Counted from the first letter of the stretch, positions 37,085 through 49,248 are shown. The stretch is DNA of 64,000 bases from Ligula intestinalis (GCA_036362985.1 JAYGXS010000001.1:34953885-35017884), one strand, 5' to 3'. Numbers and translations are program-made. Notes: generated by a model not told the origin, from the sequence alone.

Positions 37085-37150
37085 ATGACTGAAAGGCGTT
37101 GGGTAATAAGCTGGAAATGGTCATCCTGTTTCTCCTGTTTTAAGTATCCT
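37085..37150 (+). mobile_element. SINE tail fragment
   Basis: The fragment CATGACTGAAAGGCGTTGGG..AATAAGCTGGAAATGGTCAT..CTGTTTCTCCTG matches, block by block, the plus-oriented tails at 5883, 19524 and 45570 ('gactg..acggctaataagccagaaatggcc..agtctccctt'). No head is visible upstream, so only the tail region remains. Confidence 0.45.
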
Positions 37151-38142
37151 TTGTTATAGTTTTATTTTAAAAACCCAAACTAAGTACATTTTAATATGAA
37201 GTTGTCACAAATCGGAGAATGGTCAGATCCCAACTGAAAATTTCAGGACACAACTGCTAACGAAATTTTAAGGTTTCGGTTAGGTTATGCGAAAGCTCTG
37301 TTATCGCCCGTACTCTGCTCCATGCTGGTTTTTACGTTCTTCGCTTCGTCAAAACTCTTTTTGGTTGCGTAGTGGATATTCTGTAAATCGAATACAACAT
37401 TTATAGTTCGTGCTTTTTGCAACGACTGTCTTTGAATTTCCGTACGCTGCATCGACTCATGAGAAGTGTACATAAGATAGGTAGTGCTGCATCCAAAGCG
37501 GAGTGATCTGCATATTACATTGGATTATTGGTGGTGTCTACCCGTTATCTTAGCCCACTCTATTCTGCTCCTTTCATTTACTGTAATGCTCATCCTAACT
37601 GGATCAATTTTGTCCAGATAAGGAGCAGTGACAAGTTATTTTCTACTAATTTTTATTTCAGGTCCTTATCAGTGTATCAACCACTAGAACGATATCCATT
37701 TGAATAACCAAAAATACCCTAGAGGAGGCTTGTTATTCAGTTTCCTCCGTAAGACTCTTTAAACGGAAGTTTGAACGTGCAGCTCCCAGGATTATGGGTG
37801 TGAGATCATTTTGTTATTCAATAGCAGGAACAAAAACATGTCATACTGTAGCTCTCCCGAAACTGTCGAAACAGAAGTCCAAATGCTGCAGAACCGCTTC
37901 TTGAAAATGGATCCCCAGAAAGGTTCACCCTCAGGAATACTGGCGAACGTACTAAAAAGCCTGTTACCTAAGCTGTGGAAAAAAGACGTGCTCATAGGAC
38001 TATCTTTCTAAGGCGATGCTGCAAACGAGGTGATTAGACGACATCTAAAGACTGTTATCACAAGCGTATTTGCGCGGCAAAATTACGCGTATTCTTTACC
38101 AACTCTCCCCTCTTAGGATTGGGAGGTTAACAACCACTCTCA

Positions 38143-38811
38143 TTGAAGGCCACATCTATGTGCATCTTCTCCTTCACTTTTGCCGTGTGGAGCAGGATAT
38201 GTTGGTCGAACAACAAGGCGCATGGAGTACGTGAGCACATGCCGACTTGGTTAAGTAAAGATGGAAATAAATCGATCTCGAATTCCGTTCTCGCACACCC
38301 AGTAGGTACAGATCGCTGTGTCGACAATAGTAAAGACTTTCAGGTTATCTGCCAGATACCTGCCAACTTCCCAAAGAGCCCACACCAACGGGTGCCAGAA
38401 ACAGCCAAGGCAGTGGTCATACGGCTACTGAATCTAGTGCTGTGTTGCCAGGAGACGCTGACACAAGCCCTCACGCTTCCGTGGTCGACCCCTACGCCAA
38501 GTGGTGAACGCAGGTCACCCCTACCCCCTAGTGACAGTCGTTCACTCCGTGCAAATGACAGTAATTATCACTCTACAAACCTGACCCATGGCCCACGCTC
38601 ACAACCTATCCTAATGGAGAAGAAGTTTACTCGATCGCTGGGACAATATTTTGTTCGCCTGACGTTTCAAGATCCGTCGCGGATTCATCATCAGAGACAT
38701 TTTCAGAGAGCAGTAGTAGATAAGGTCGCAACCATCCTAATTTCCTACGCTCTACCCTCCTCCACAGTGCATGGACCTCTAAATGCCGGCCTCAAGATGC
38801 GAGCGGCGTGA
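38143..38811 (+). pseudogene. GIY-YIG endonuclease fragment, frame-scrambled
   Basis: The 222-codon frame is the longest in the window. Its start (TSMCIFSFT) and middle (VREHMPTWLSKDG, SVLAHPVGTDRCVD, ETAKAVVIRL, LPWS) align with the nuclease at 30031-30618. Between them the frame reads AVWSRICWSNNKA, while a neighbouring frame over 38182-38220 reads PCGAGYVGRTTRR, the true catalytic segment. Two compensating indels therefore shift the catalytic core out of frame and restore it after. The last 100 codons (Ser/Pro/His-rich) run past the family B coding end and are probably not original coding sequence. It is not a functional protein. Confidence 0.72.
38661..38700 (-). ncRNA. Hammerhead-like motif (minus strand)
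   Basis: On the minus strand CTGATGA (38694-38688) is followed by a perfect 5-bp stem with a 3-base loop (ATCCG-CGA-CGGAT, 38684-38672) and then GAAAC (38668-38664). Box, stem and box follow in hammerhead order, and the flanking ctgatgatgaatcc..gaaacgtcaggcgaac resembles Penelope-type termini. Three unpaired bases on each side of the stem make it distorted compared with an active ribozyme, where stem II adjoins both boxes. It is on the opposite strand to the surrounding family B remnant, so it may come from a second, inverted insertion. Confidence 0.45.
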
Positions 38812-38925
38812 AAATGATGGGTTGTGATCAAAGGACTCTCATAACCCCTGTTTATATGTTCGATTTTCATTATCTGGCCTGATGATTAATTGCTGCAAAC
38901 ATTTGTTTGCTAAATAAATTCTCAA

Positions 38926-41900
38926 ATAAATTACGTATGTTAAGCGTGAACATATCGCTACCTTTTGCTTTCAGAACTTGGAAGGGAACTTTAGACAAGA
39001 GCATAATTGCAAGAACTTGTTAGAAACAATCTTTTAAGCGGTAAATTTGACTGCTAACGTGAAATCGGAACGGATTGTGAATGCTGAAAATTGGTCTCAT
39101 AGATGTGCAGTATATCAACACATTCAGCCTGCCTACCACTTTTGAATAAGGCTGACTTATAATTTGGATAAACTTACTATTTTCACAAATTGTATTTGGG
39201 TAGACTTAGTACGGTCATCAAACGTCTATTTCAGAAAAGTTAATAACTCCTGGAGGATGTGATGGAGTGGTCTTCTGTTCAATGTTTCGGTTACATTTTA
39301 TTTTCTCTGAGTAGAATCACAATTCTAATGTCAGTTTCTAGAACTGCAAATTTTTTTCCTCAAATTACGACCTAGAATAAAACTTTAATTAAGGTAATAA
39401 AACAGGCAGATTTTGAACTCAATTAATCAGCAAAGTGCATGTGCAGACCGAATAAAAATTCAAATTCTGGTTCTCACAGGAATGAAAGCGGTGAGCTTCA
39501 AAGCGTGCTAGAGTTTGAGTCTTTGATCAAATATTTCATTCTTTTCAAATGAATGCTTGGTTGGAACAAGTTTCTGCACCCTTTGATTTATTTCAAATTT
39601 TCCGTCTTTTGTTCTTGAAAGAACTCAGCTATTTTCATAATCATAAATCTTTATGTGGTTGGGAAATTACTGCCATTTACAATAGGTTACTGTATACAAA
39701 TGCAAAAAAGGCCATTGTTAGTTCCCACACTATACACTCCAATGTTTTCTTATAATACGAGATCTTAGGTTTCTGCCTTAAGGGTAAAAAAATGTTTATT
39801 AACGTCATTCGGTAGGCCTGCGGCCGTTGGGGAATCGCTGCCTACATTTAATTGGTCAGACAAGGTTTATTCAATTCTCTGCGAACCTTCGGACGAAATT
39901 TTCCTGCAAACAACAAAAATGAATTAGGGCAGAAAACTTCATTAGAATGGATCTAGATTTTTGAAGTCTGCTATCGACCAAACAACGGTCGCCTTTCGAG
40001 CAAAAGGATTTGAACTCATTGGAAAAAAGTAACAATTTAAGCTTGTTCACGCTTAACTGAATAGCATAGAAGTACATCAAAGCCAAATTGTTTTTTAAGT
40101 TCTTAGTAGAGAGAACTTTGCCGTGGGTTTAGTCGTTTTTAGATAGAACAATTTTATTACGGAGTCAAGATTACAAGGTGGTGGGTACGGAGAAGGGAAA
40201 CTGTCAGAACTACTGTCTATGCTGGAATTAGAAGTGGCTTTAAGTACATAACACGTTTCTTCATGGAATTATATGTTAGCATTTTACTAGTTTAGATGCT
40301 GATGCTATTCTCAACTCCAATTTCGTCTTTACTAACATCAATAAACAACCTCCTCCGATATACTAAGATGCCTTAATCAGGAAATACACGTGCACTCAAA
40401 CAACTTGGAAGCCAACACACATGCGTCTACCAGAAGTGTTAAGTTATAAAAAATAAACTCATTTTAAAGGAGAACATACAGAACATTACGAAACTATTAC
40501 ACTTAAACATTTAAACACTTAAAGTATGCTTAAATGAACAGAAAATCTCAAGGAATTTCAGACCAGTGTAAACGCGTTCACCAAAACACTAAAACAATAA
40601 GTATTCCAAGTACTATTCTGCAGATTAGAAAAAAGACCGTTTTCTTATGAAAAGCTATTATTCATGTAAAATTTTCATAATCGAGTTTCGGACGGATAAA
40701 ATAGTTCTCTGTGCAAACTTATTATAACATGAATTATTTATCTATTTATTGAATGCGCTCGTAATTAATAGTATCTGATGTTCAACACAAAATGAAGTGA
40801 ACTATTTTTGGGCATACTATGCAAAGTTTTTTTCGGAATAAATGAATAAAAGTATTGAATTTTGTTTTCCTAAGATGTATTTGATTAAAGCAAATCTTAT
40901 TTCGACTGAGTTCATTGATGAAACTGTCACAGGAATAAATGTTTACAGGTCAGTCAGAAACTGGTAAGTGTGAACCAAAATACCAGATACACTGGCAAGT
41001 CAACCATTTTATACTAGGACTATTTAATTTTTTAAAATTTATGTGCAGCTTTTGTTGACGATTGCGTCTGCATATTTTCGGAGTGTCTATGCAATTTCAA
41101 TAAGTTTGCTACAGGTTCCAGTGTTATTAAGCGCTTAACTGTTAACAGTTTATGGTTTTTAAGCTTATCAAAATCACAAGGAATTTTTGAAGCTTTGGAT
41201 GGACATGTCCGTGGAACTGGTTTCTTTATGCCATTTGAAAACACACTCAAACATGCAACCTCATCACCTAAAATAACGAAAGGCCGCGACTAAATCTGAT
41301 GATGAATTTTCTTTGAATTAATTAAAAGACTCTTCCTAACAGGTTGCCGTCTTTGAGCTGCTTCAGTATGGCAGTCTTTTAAATTTTGTTTACGTATCTT
41401 ACCTTTTTACATAGTAAAGCCAAGAAACTAAATCAACACTTTATACCACTTTTATCTTTCCCTAAATTGCTGATGAGAAATTTTAATCAGTTTTTTTCGG
41501 TCGTTAACACAAGAAATTACTTTTATGTGTAAACTGCAGCCATTCTTGTTACCTTTGCTCATTTTAGGCTGTGTTTTACGATTATGGCTTCTCCAAAAAT
41601 GGACCATAAAAATACGAGCATAATGCTCAAACTGATAAGAGTTAGCGCATTCCATTTCTAATTTACACAGAATCGGAAACTGGATTATTTCAAGATGTCA
41701 TAACGTATGCTGATAATTTATCATTGCCATCAAACAGTGTCTAGTCGGGCGGTTTTTCATAATACACTTCAAAATGTCAGGGCAATTACAGCACGTTTTA
41801 AAAGGGAAGTGCCTACAGTATTTTTTATTGCACATCAGCGCATAAAATCAGCCCGATTTGCAAAACTGACATTCGACCATCGATAAGACGGTTAGTCTTC

Positions 41901-44640
41901 TTAAACAAGCTGTTTCCTCGCAACCTAGTTCTCTTGATTTAAACTGGGACAAAAGCCCTTTTCAAGTTCAAGAAGTCCTCTTTTATAAAATATTCGTGGT
42001 TTTTAACTCTCCTCAATAAGAAAAACAGGCTAAGATTCGGAAACAAAATCTAGAACCATTGCTTATATAAGAACTCACCTGAATATAGAGAAAAGTAACC
42101 TTTTTTTCTGAAATGTGTAAACATTTTATGGAGTATAATACAGTGACAACATCTTCCACATGCAAAATAGATATTGTCTTGAAAAGTTCAGACAAACAGT
42201 AAAAATGTATAACGTTTCAGATGCTTTAAAAAGATAATTTAAAGATCTATCATAACGTTAAATGAGTTGTATCCTAAAGTGCATCATAGCTAAAATTGGC
42301 AGTAGAACAGAAGCTTGAAACTTCGTATCAAATGAGTAAATTAAATTGTAGATCTGCAAAAAAGCCTGCCCAAATAAAAAACTGAAGGACTAATCCAATA
42401 AAAGCAAAATACAGTTGAAAGAATCTGTTGAAAAGTCCTAGGATGCATTTCTCTCAGGAAAGACTTTTCCGCCTAATCAAGTCTTTGAGGTTTGAGTATG
42501 CATACTAAAGCAGTGTTGCAAAAATTGGATGCTTCTTCGTCTTGTTTTGTTCGAAGTGCGCTCAGCCATAGCAAAACCTTACCTTCTTCAGTTCAAAGAT
42601 ACTCCTGTCATAGAAATAAACGATTTTATGAGGTCACCTGTCAATGAATCAGCTTGCTCTTAGGGAATCGAAATGCCATTAACATTCTCAGCATACCATT
42701 ATAATATACATCACAGAGATTTACCTTGCTCGTAATTTCTGCGTGCTTTTCGACTTAAACTGCGCTGTATTCCGTTGCGTTATTGGAAAATCTAAGAACA
42801 ATTTTTGGTTTCGGTGGGTCGGACTAGTTTACCCGAAATGGGATACTCCAAAACTTTCGTTCTCTTACATTGAATAATAAACTGTTGGTTAACTGGTAAT
42901 GATCGTTCATTGTGTTGATTGTATAGGCCATTGATGTTAATCCACGCAATTATGGAACCTTATCGCTAAAAGCAGTAGTTTCTGACGAACGTCTGAGGTT
43001 ATATGTTCCTTATCAGCTGAACCAACTTTGGAGTGCATTGTCAGTTATTGCTCTACGTCCACCATACTTTCGAAAATAAAAGTTATGAAAAAAACTAATA
43101 TTGTGTCCAAGTTCAGCATAGATTTTTCGATATAACTTGGTAGGCTTGCTTTAGGCCATTTCCTTTTTCTGGTTACGCAACACATCAGTATTCGCGTTCA
43201 TGATATAATAGACCAAATATATCTACTGCTTGCGTTCAATCTTTTGGTATTGTTGACTTTAATCAAAGTAAAAAATTGCATACATGAACAGAAGGTTTTT
43301 ATATACTTTAGTTGTTATTTTCTTATTAGAGTTGGGGTTGGCTTAGCGTATCAGCTATCAACTTCAACATACAAATTTGTGTGGCAAATTTTCTGAATTA
43401 TCTTCTACAGTTGACAGTTTATTTTTAGTTAACAATCATCCAAACTGGTGCTTAGGAGGGTGATCCGATTCCAAAAGGCTTTCAGGTGGAGTAAGCTTAT
43501 GAGATAGCTAACCAGCAAACGAAAGAACTACATATCCCTACCACTATGCAACGTCCCCCAAATATCTGCTTTCATGTTTCCTTCTAAATGAAAACCTTCA
43601 TATTCATCATATCGACGTGCATTTTTTCAAATGATAAAAACATCTGCATATTTGAACAGATTTATGGCAAAGAAAGCAGTCACGTCCGGTATTGCGCAGT
43701 TCTCAGAGATCTGCCATTGCACATATTCCGTTCTTACTACCCAAAGCTTCTGATCATTACATAACGTACAACCGCCTATTTGGAATTTGGTTGACATTAG
43801 GAGTATAAGAAATATCCACCAAACGCCCACGTGAATTTTGAGTAAAGGGCTATTCTTTAGTACGGTGGATCAATTTACAAAACAAGTTGCTGTCAGTAGT
43901 ACTGCTGATTGTTTGCAGAATAAGTAGAGTACAGTTGTTCGTGTCAATAGTGGAGAATATGTAAGTTTCAGGAAGCAATTCTGAAGATGAGGATGCGATC
44001 ACTGGAACAAGAGTTTTATTTGCCTGACCTTTCGGATTCCGTTGGCAATCCTTAATCATTGGTGACGATAGCATAGTCATAGCCAGGCACAGATAGAGTT
44101 GAAACATGCACAGGCTCTACGGTATTTATGGTTCATAGTGGTCATCTGCATGTGTGTAATAATTGCTCACTCCTGTAGCCACCGCTGGGGTCTAAATTGA
44201 TGCGGTACTGGCTTGACAATTCACGTTTGACTCACTAATTGCCACAACTGCCTTGTCACCGTCGGATACGGGCCTGATAATTGCGTGATAATTCTGCCCG
44301 CTGTCTTCAGAGTTGTTGTTGCGTCCAGCCCTTCCCACGTGAGTGATTATCTTACTCGGGAAACTTCTCAGTACACCGTATAGGAAAGCCAAATCGTTGC
44401 GCTTGTTGATGAACTGGAGGTCTGAGAACCATGACCCCAGCAGCTCGCGGCTCGCGCGGAGTTGGCGTCTTTCTTTCTCACCACCATTGCATGCTCGGCC
44501 ATTCGCGTCTATAGTTGTTCAGGTTGAGTCAATTTTCCTCAACTCTACGTTTACTTACAGTTCACGATTGGTTGCATCATGCCCTGTTCTGCCCAACCAA
44601 TCACACATTTTTTTCGAAAACGATTACACAATTGTTGTTC
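38926..44640. other. Long intergenic stretch, nothing recognised
   Basis: AT-rich throughout to about 43600. Two neighbouring minus-strand frames (43850-44107 and 43627-43830) begin with hydrophobic, signal-like N-termini (MFQLYLCLAM and MGVWWIFLILLMS), but neither has a recognisable domain. A GC-richer patch at 44160-44560 has overlapping frames and resembles other decayed repeats here. Confidence 0.4.
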
Positions 44641-44644
44641 CATA

Positions 44645-44835
44645 AAGTAGTTTGACCCTCGTTACCGATGATGTCGATCACGTACTTCAGCAAGATGAGG
44701 ACTGTGGTTGTGACTTGCGCGTGAGTAAGTTGCAAGTGGTAGTAAGCCTGCGCTGCAGCTAACACACTCACTCTTTCTCACCTCTCCACCTGAATTAGGT
44801 GTCTTGACCAGGCAGAGAAGACCGGAAGCAGGAAA
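44645..44835 (-). repeat. R1 dispersed repeat copy
   Basis: Reverse-complemented, this reads 'ccggtcttctctgcctggtc' then 'aagacacctaattcaggtgg' and a GAG-rich stretch, then after a less conserved middle a 'gatcgacatcatcggtaacg' block. These match the order of blocks at 15-200, 54125-54280 and, on the minus strand, 55885-56040. Confidence 0.55.
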
Positions 44836-45374
44836 GAATGCAGGTGGTTTGTGCGGCCAAGACCACCCCTAAGCGTGCCGCTGCACCAGGCTCTACCCCC
44901 CACACATTGGTAGTCCTATAAAGCCCACATTAGGATGAAACCATTGCAGCCTGATTGTCAGTCCGCCAGTTGGCCACTCCACAAAAAAAACACTAGGCTT
45001 GCTGCGCCGTTCCAAATATGCCGTCAGTTGGCAACCTTCCAACCCATTGTACCCTGATAGCTTCAGGTGCGTCCGCTTGGTAATAGTGAGGAACTTGTGC
45101 TGAACCGTCTAACTAACTCTTTGTCAATTCCTGGCCCCAAGGCACCGTCCGAGCCGGTCAAATGACTGGTTTATGTGTGCTACTTACACTAGGGAGCGGC
45201 CCAGACACATGCAAATGTGGGTTTGGCGGCTCAGATTTCACAAACTAACAGCCTCGGCCGAAGACTCAGACGTCAGATTCCGAAAAAGGCTTGTCACGTC
45301 GCGCCATAGAATTTAATTTACAGCAATTTCAGACAACAGCTTAGTGGCCAGCACTGAAACAAGAATGAATACTG

Positions 45375-45650
45375 ACTAAGGCAAAGGTTGTGGGAGGGTC
45401 ATTTTTGGTTTCTTAGACGTCATCAGTCAGATATAACCAGCTTAAAGTTTGCATAACCGGAAATTTGGACAGCATAATCATGTGTTTTTGAATTTAACAT
45501 CAACAAACCGATATAACGGCCCGTTGCCCTGTCGATTGTCAATGTGCACTAATCAAAGGACGACTTGGGTGGGTCCAACTTAAGACGGCTATTAAGCCGG
45601 AAATGGCTGTCTCGGTCGTTTTGGCCTTTGTCAGTGTTCCTTCCTACACA
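45375..45650 (-). mobile_element. Degenerate SINE with fold-back tail
   Basis: A minus-oriented tail (plus strand ggcaaaggttgtgggagggt at 45380, then gacgtcatcagtcagatata) is followed by eroded sequence ending in gattgtcaatgtgcac, which recalls the attgacactcg spacer of the 5.8- and 15.4-kb copies. A plus-oriented tail then follows from 45570 (acggctattaagccggaaat) to about 45650. The layout is the same as at 5500-5977 and 19358-19610, but the tRNA-like head is hardly recognisable. Confidence 0.6.
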
Positions 45651-47286
45651 TAGAGTCGATCTGCTTTTTAGTGGAAAGTTAACCGAAATACTGAAATACA
45701 TTTTCGTTTTAAAAAGATTATTTAAGTAGTGCTGCAATCTGAATTATCTTGCTGCATAATCTCACGATATTTCATTTACGACAGTAGGGCGGTTTTGTTC
45801 CAAACTCCATTCTGATCGTTTGTCAAAGTCACACTATAAAAACGACCTTTTAAATAGCGTGATTATTTCGATTACCTTCTTTGCTCTTCGATTTTGTAGA
45901 AGATATGCCTAAGTTTTGTGTTCTGGAAACCTTATTGGTAATAATTCTGCCTTCGTCAAATTTTATACGCCAAAATGTGGTGCTTAGTGCTCTTGATAAC
46001 AAGATTTCTAAGACCATGAGACACACTCAATAGAGCATCGGATCTGTCCATTAATCAACGCTGTTTTTAAAGTATACAACGTGTTCCACTTATATTTGAA
46101 GCTTTATGAGCACTTCGTAACTTTTTCTTACTGGCAGAGAGAAATGTGACTTAACTTGGACAGAATGCCTGCAGTATGCAGGTTGCAAACCTTCAGTTTA
46201 AATGTGACGGCAGCTGAGATTCACAATTATTTTTCGAGTCAAAACCTTTTTAAACCAAACAGCTTTGAAATTCAATGAGAAAATCCATACTATTTAAGTA
46301 TTAATTTTTGCAGGGTGAATTTTTTCCAGGCAACAAGAACAGAACTGGTTCGAATGCCTGCATGCTGTCGTGAATGAAATACCTCAGGATAAGGCTACCC
46401 ACTAATTAATCTTGCAACTTTACTTAGGAAATCCCTTTCGAAACGAAAATATTTTAGGCTTTTAATTGATATATCATGAGATAGCAACTGTACTGTATCC
46501 TGAGCTAATAACCTCGTAAATTTTTTAAGTAATGGACTTGCAATTAGGTGCCTGAGACATGGCTTCTTAGAGTCAATGTCTATATTTTACTGCAGAGTTT
46601 AATCAGAGATAAGCATCTTATATGGAATGACTGAGTTATTTTCATTCAATAACCATTTTATATTACTTGCATTAAACTTTTAAACGAAAGTATCTCCACC
46701 CAACTTTAGGTTAAGGTACAAAGTTACAGCCCAGAGGTGTTGATATTACTGCATGACGCAACCATCTTGCGGAATTAGCTCCAAGTTTTTTAGTTAGGAA
46801 TTCGCGATATTATTACCTTTACATTTAGTTTCTAAGTCCTTTTATAAGAGCATCCACAAGCAATAATTTGAGACCTACTTCGCAAACGATTCTCTCGCGT
46901 TTGTTTTATGCACTTTCTTTAAAGTAATTTTCTTCCAAATTAAAATTTTATAGTATGACTGCCCTGGACGTGTTTTTCTTTGTTAGTTTGCAAATACTGC
47001 ATGTTTTTATGATCTATTTTTCTTTATTAGTTTTATGCATTGTAAATATGAAAAATACCTGTAGGAAATTGGCAGCGTAACTAAGTTTTATGCATAGCAG
47101 TGCCGTTTAGAAGGATTTTTTAAGGGCTTCTGTTATTAACGGATTGAACTGATTGCAAAACATTATGACCAGGAAAAATGGGATGATCTGTTCGCGTTTC
47201 TCAGCTAACCTTACACAAATCCAGGTTTTCAGAACCTGGACCCCGATCTGACTTTGGTTATCAAACGTTTCAACTTCGAACGCATT
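45651..47286. other. Intergenic, nothing recognised
   Basis: AT-rich, with no open frame above 60 codons apart from a 62-codon minus frame at 45549-45737 that overlaps the SINE tail. Confidence 0.4.
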
Positions 47287-47580
47287 GTCAGCAACTTCCT
47301 TCTGTCTATACTCTTACTCTTCTCAGGACTGTCGAGTTCTGAGCGATAGGGGACTATGGTGCCTGTAGCCCGATTGGTGAGGACACATCTGGCATAAACC
47401 AACTAAGCAGCCTGTTGGCGGCTTGGTTTTCAGAGCGTAAAACTGAATAATGCTAAAAGACCGACGAAACTGGGCTCGAGTTTTGCGAACCAAGGGTCTA
47501 TAAAAGCCGACTGATGATGGCAACTAAGCCAGAAACCACTTTTATTTGGGGTTAGTGATTTCCTTCTGTCTATACTACGT
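47287..47580 (+). mobile_element. SINE tail pieces, plus orientation
   Basis: Two pieces end with the family terminus: ccttctgtctatactc at about 47300 and ccttctgtctatactac at about 47561. The second is preceded by GCCGACTGATGATGGCAACT and AAGCCAGAAACCAC, the tail blocks. An upstream segment (gtagcccgattggtgaggac near 47363) could be an eroded A-box region. The head assignment is weak; the tails are clearer. Confidence 0.45.
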
Positions 47581-47892
47581 GTCACCGTGTTAATGTTTGT
47601 AGCCTCAAAGCCCCAAAACAGGGTGAAAAGGGCCAGTCCCAAAACCCGGTCGTAGAACAGACGTGTAGCAGATCTATATGTATGCATGAAGCACAAAAAG
47701 TGAGTCACCCACATTTTTCTCAATTACTGGTCAGAGGAAAGCCCATTAGACTTCGAATTCTGGGATGAGTCCCTTGCTCCTTTGCGCTTACTATGTATGA
47801 CTCAGATTCTCGTGAACTGGTGACATTCTTTTCACCTCGTGCAAGTACCTGCATTAGGTAAATGCATTTTAAGAGCCTACTAGAAAATAGCC

Positions 47893-48666
47893 CTCAGAAG
47901 TAACTGACCCTTTTGATTTTCTAATAAAACAAAAACGATTAACGCTAGGATATTGAAACATCTTTTATTCGAAAAACCCTTTCAAGAATTTGGAGCCATA
48001 AAAATCAGAGGGAAACTCAAGAAAGGCCACTGCATTCTCTTCGTGTGACGGCGTGGTGCGGAATAACTGCTTCTAATGTGATTGGCCATACTTTTTTGAA
48101 AATAATGATCGTGCAACAGTAACAGTAAATGGTGAAAGATACCGAACTATAATAAGCGAATTTCTAATTTCTGAAATTGAGGGACATGGCCTACGTAATA
48201 CATGGTTTCAACAGGATGGAGCCACAGCCCATACAGCAAGATAAACGATGACATTGTTAAATAAGTGCTTTCCTTATCATTTGATTTCACGATTTGGTAA
48301 TATTACTTGGCCCCCGTGATCTCCAGATTTGACCCCATGCGATTTCTTCTTATGGGGCTACCTGAAGTCAAGGGTTGATGGAAAAAAATCTAACAAATCT
48401 GCACAGACTTAAAAACAAAATTTGTTCTGAAATAAGACAATTATTTCCTGACACACTCAAGAGCGTTATGGAAACGGCAAAGAAACGAACCTTAAGTTAT
48501 CAAAACAACCATGGCAATCATTTAAACGACATTATATTCAAAACCTAGTTTTAACAAAAAATAAAAAGGTTTTCTTACGAATAAAACAAGTTTCAATATC
48601 GTAGCGTTACTAGTTTTCGTTTTATTGGCAAATCAAAAGGGCCAGTTACTTCTGGGACACCCTGTA
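47893..48666 (+). mobile_element. Mariner-like DNA transposon, internally deleted, with long TIRs
   Basis: The left TIR (cagaagtaactgaccctttt at 47895, to about 47971) is the imperfect complement of the right TIR (48580-48666), which ends with TCTGGGACACCCTGTA. TIRs are therefore about 80-90 bp. The outermost 15 bases of the left TIR are eroded. Between them only the C-terminal part of the transposase remains; the usual N-terminal DNA-binding region would need several hundred more bases. The right terminus shares GGGTGTCCCA with the MITEs at 762 and 24446. Confidence 0.78.
48045..48540 (+). pseudogene. Mariner-like transposase, C-terminal DDE/D part
   Basis: Reading begins with VTAWCGITASNVIG, shifts frame near 48080 to YFFENNDRATVTVNGERYRT, then continues as TWFQQDGATAHTAR, an in-frame TAA (48242-48244), LISRFGNITWPP, a TGA (48317-48319) and SPDLTPCDFFLWGYLKSRV. 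WFQQDGA (Asp codon 48215-48217) and PCDFFLWG (Asp codon 48341-48343) are the second and third catalytic acids of the IS630/Tc1/mariner fold. They are separated by 41 residue positions, i.e. a DD41D-type spacing. Beyond 48380 the alignment to known types is uncertain. One frameshift and several stops make it dead. Confidence 0.82.
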
Positions 48667-49064
48667 CTTCTAGTCAACTCGCCTGACCAATCACCTGTCA
48701 AGGCTGACTCACACAAAGGCCGCTCCAGACGCTGCGGCGATTCCCACAGTAACTTAACTTCAGATGCGGCGCTGTGGCTGGCGGTTGTTCGGTCATCTGA
48801 CAAGCAACTTCTTCCAGCCTATTCTCCATTTCTTCTGTACAGAATAAACTGTTCCTTCCACTCTGGCCTTCTATGACTTCTCTTCTCCCAAGTAACCGGG
48901 CCTGAAGTTGCTAGGGTTTAAATTACTAAACTTTTTGCACCAGGTGTATGTGGAGGTTCAGCAACGGCGTGTATTCGATAGTCTGGTACTATTGTCCTTC
49001 GGTGACGTTGAATAGATCGAAAATGCCTTCTACAGCGTCCCTTTCTTTCCGGGAAATAGTTCTT
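48667..49064. other. Segment between transposon right TIR and SINE
   Basis: Moderately GC-rich. An 83-codon plus frame (48625-48876) begins inside the TIR and has no recognisable domain. I see no match elsewhere in the window. Confidence 0.35.
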
Positions 49065-49246
49065 TCCAGTAATACAAGGACAATGGAGACTGAAATGGCC
49101 ACTACTGGCTTATTAGCCATCGTAGGCCAGTCATACCAAACCACAGGGGGTGGTGATTCCCGAGACTCGAACCTACGACCTTGTTAGTTAGATGTCCAAC
49201 GCTTCAACCACTGCGCCACGGGCTCGGTGTCTTGTCGGTTTCAATT
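49065..49246 (-). mobile_element. tRNA-derived SINE, best-preserved head
   Basis: In minus orientation this copy has the clearest tRNA-like head of the family: an A-box segment gtggcgcagtggttgaagc (antisense 49202-49220), a B box GGTTCGAGTCTCG (antisense 49161-49173), and after it the tail with ggcttattagcc and gagactgaaatggcc blocks. The two boxes are 28 bases apart, close to a tRNA gene. It joins the lone transposon TIR at 49247-49249 with no spacer. No plus-oriented tail follows. The head is not a functional tRNA gene as far as I can fold it. Confidence 0.78.
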
Positions 49247-49248
49247 GA

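Larger units (their letters stand above)
37811..38925 (+). mobile_element. Penelope-like family B, older and longer remnant
   Basis: The remnant starts with a 66-codon frame (37811-38011) that includes ETVETEVQMLQNRFLK and KKDVLIGLSF, corresponding to the linker between reverse transcriptase and GIY-YIG domain. It continues out of frame as KGDAANEVIRRHLKTVI, runs into the nuclease frame at 38143 and ends in the family B tail GGCCTGATGATTAATTGCTG at 38876. It is much more diverged from the 26.6/30-kb copies than they are from each other, so it is an older insertion. Confidence 0.65.

Noticed and set aside
43627..44107. Two minus-strand frames with signal-peptide-like starts as secreted small proteins
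   Set aside because: Hydrophobic N-termini arise easily in AT-rich DNA; the rest has no cysteine framework or repeat, and there is no supporting context.
49065..49246. Functional tRNA gene (minus strand)
   Set aside because: A and B boxes are good, but the anticodon arm and acceptor stem do not pair convincingly and the sequence continues into the family SINE tail.
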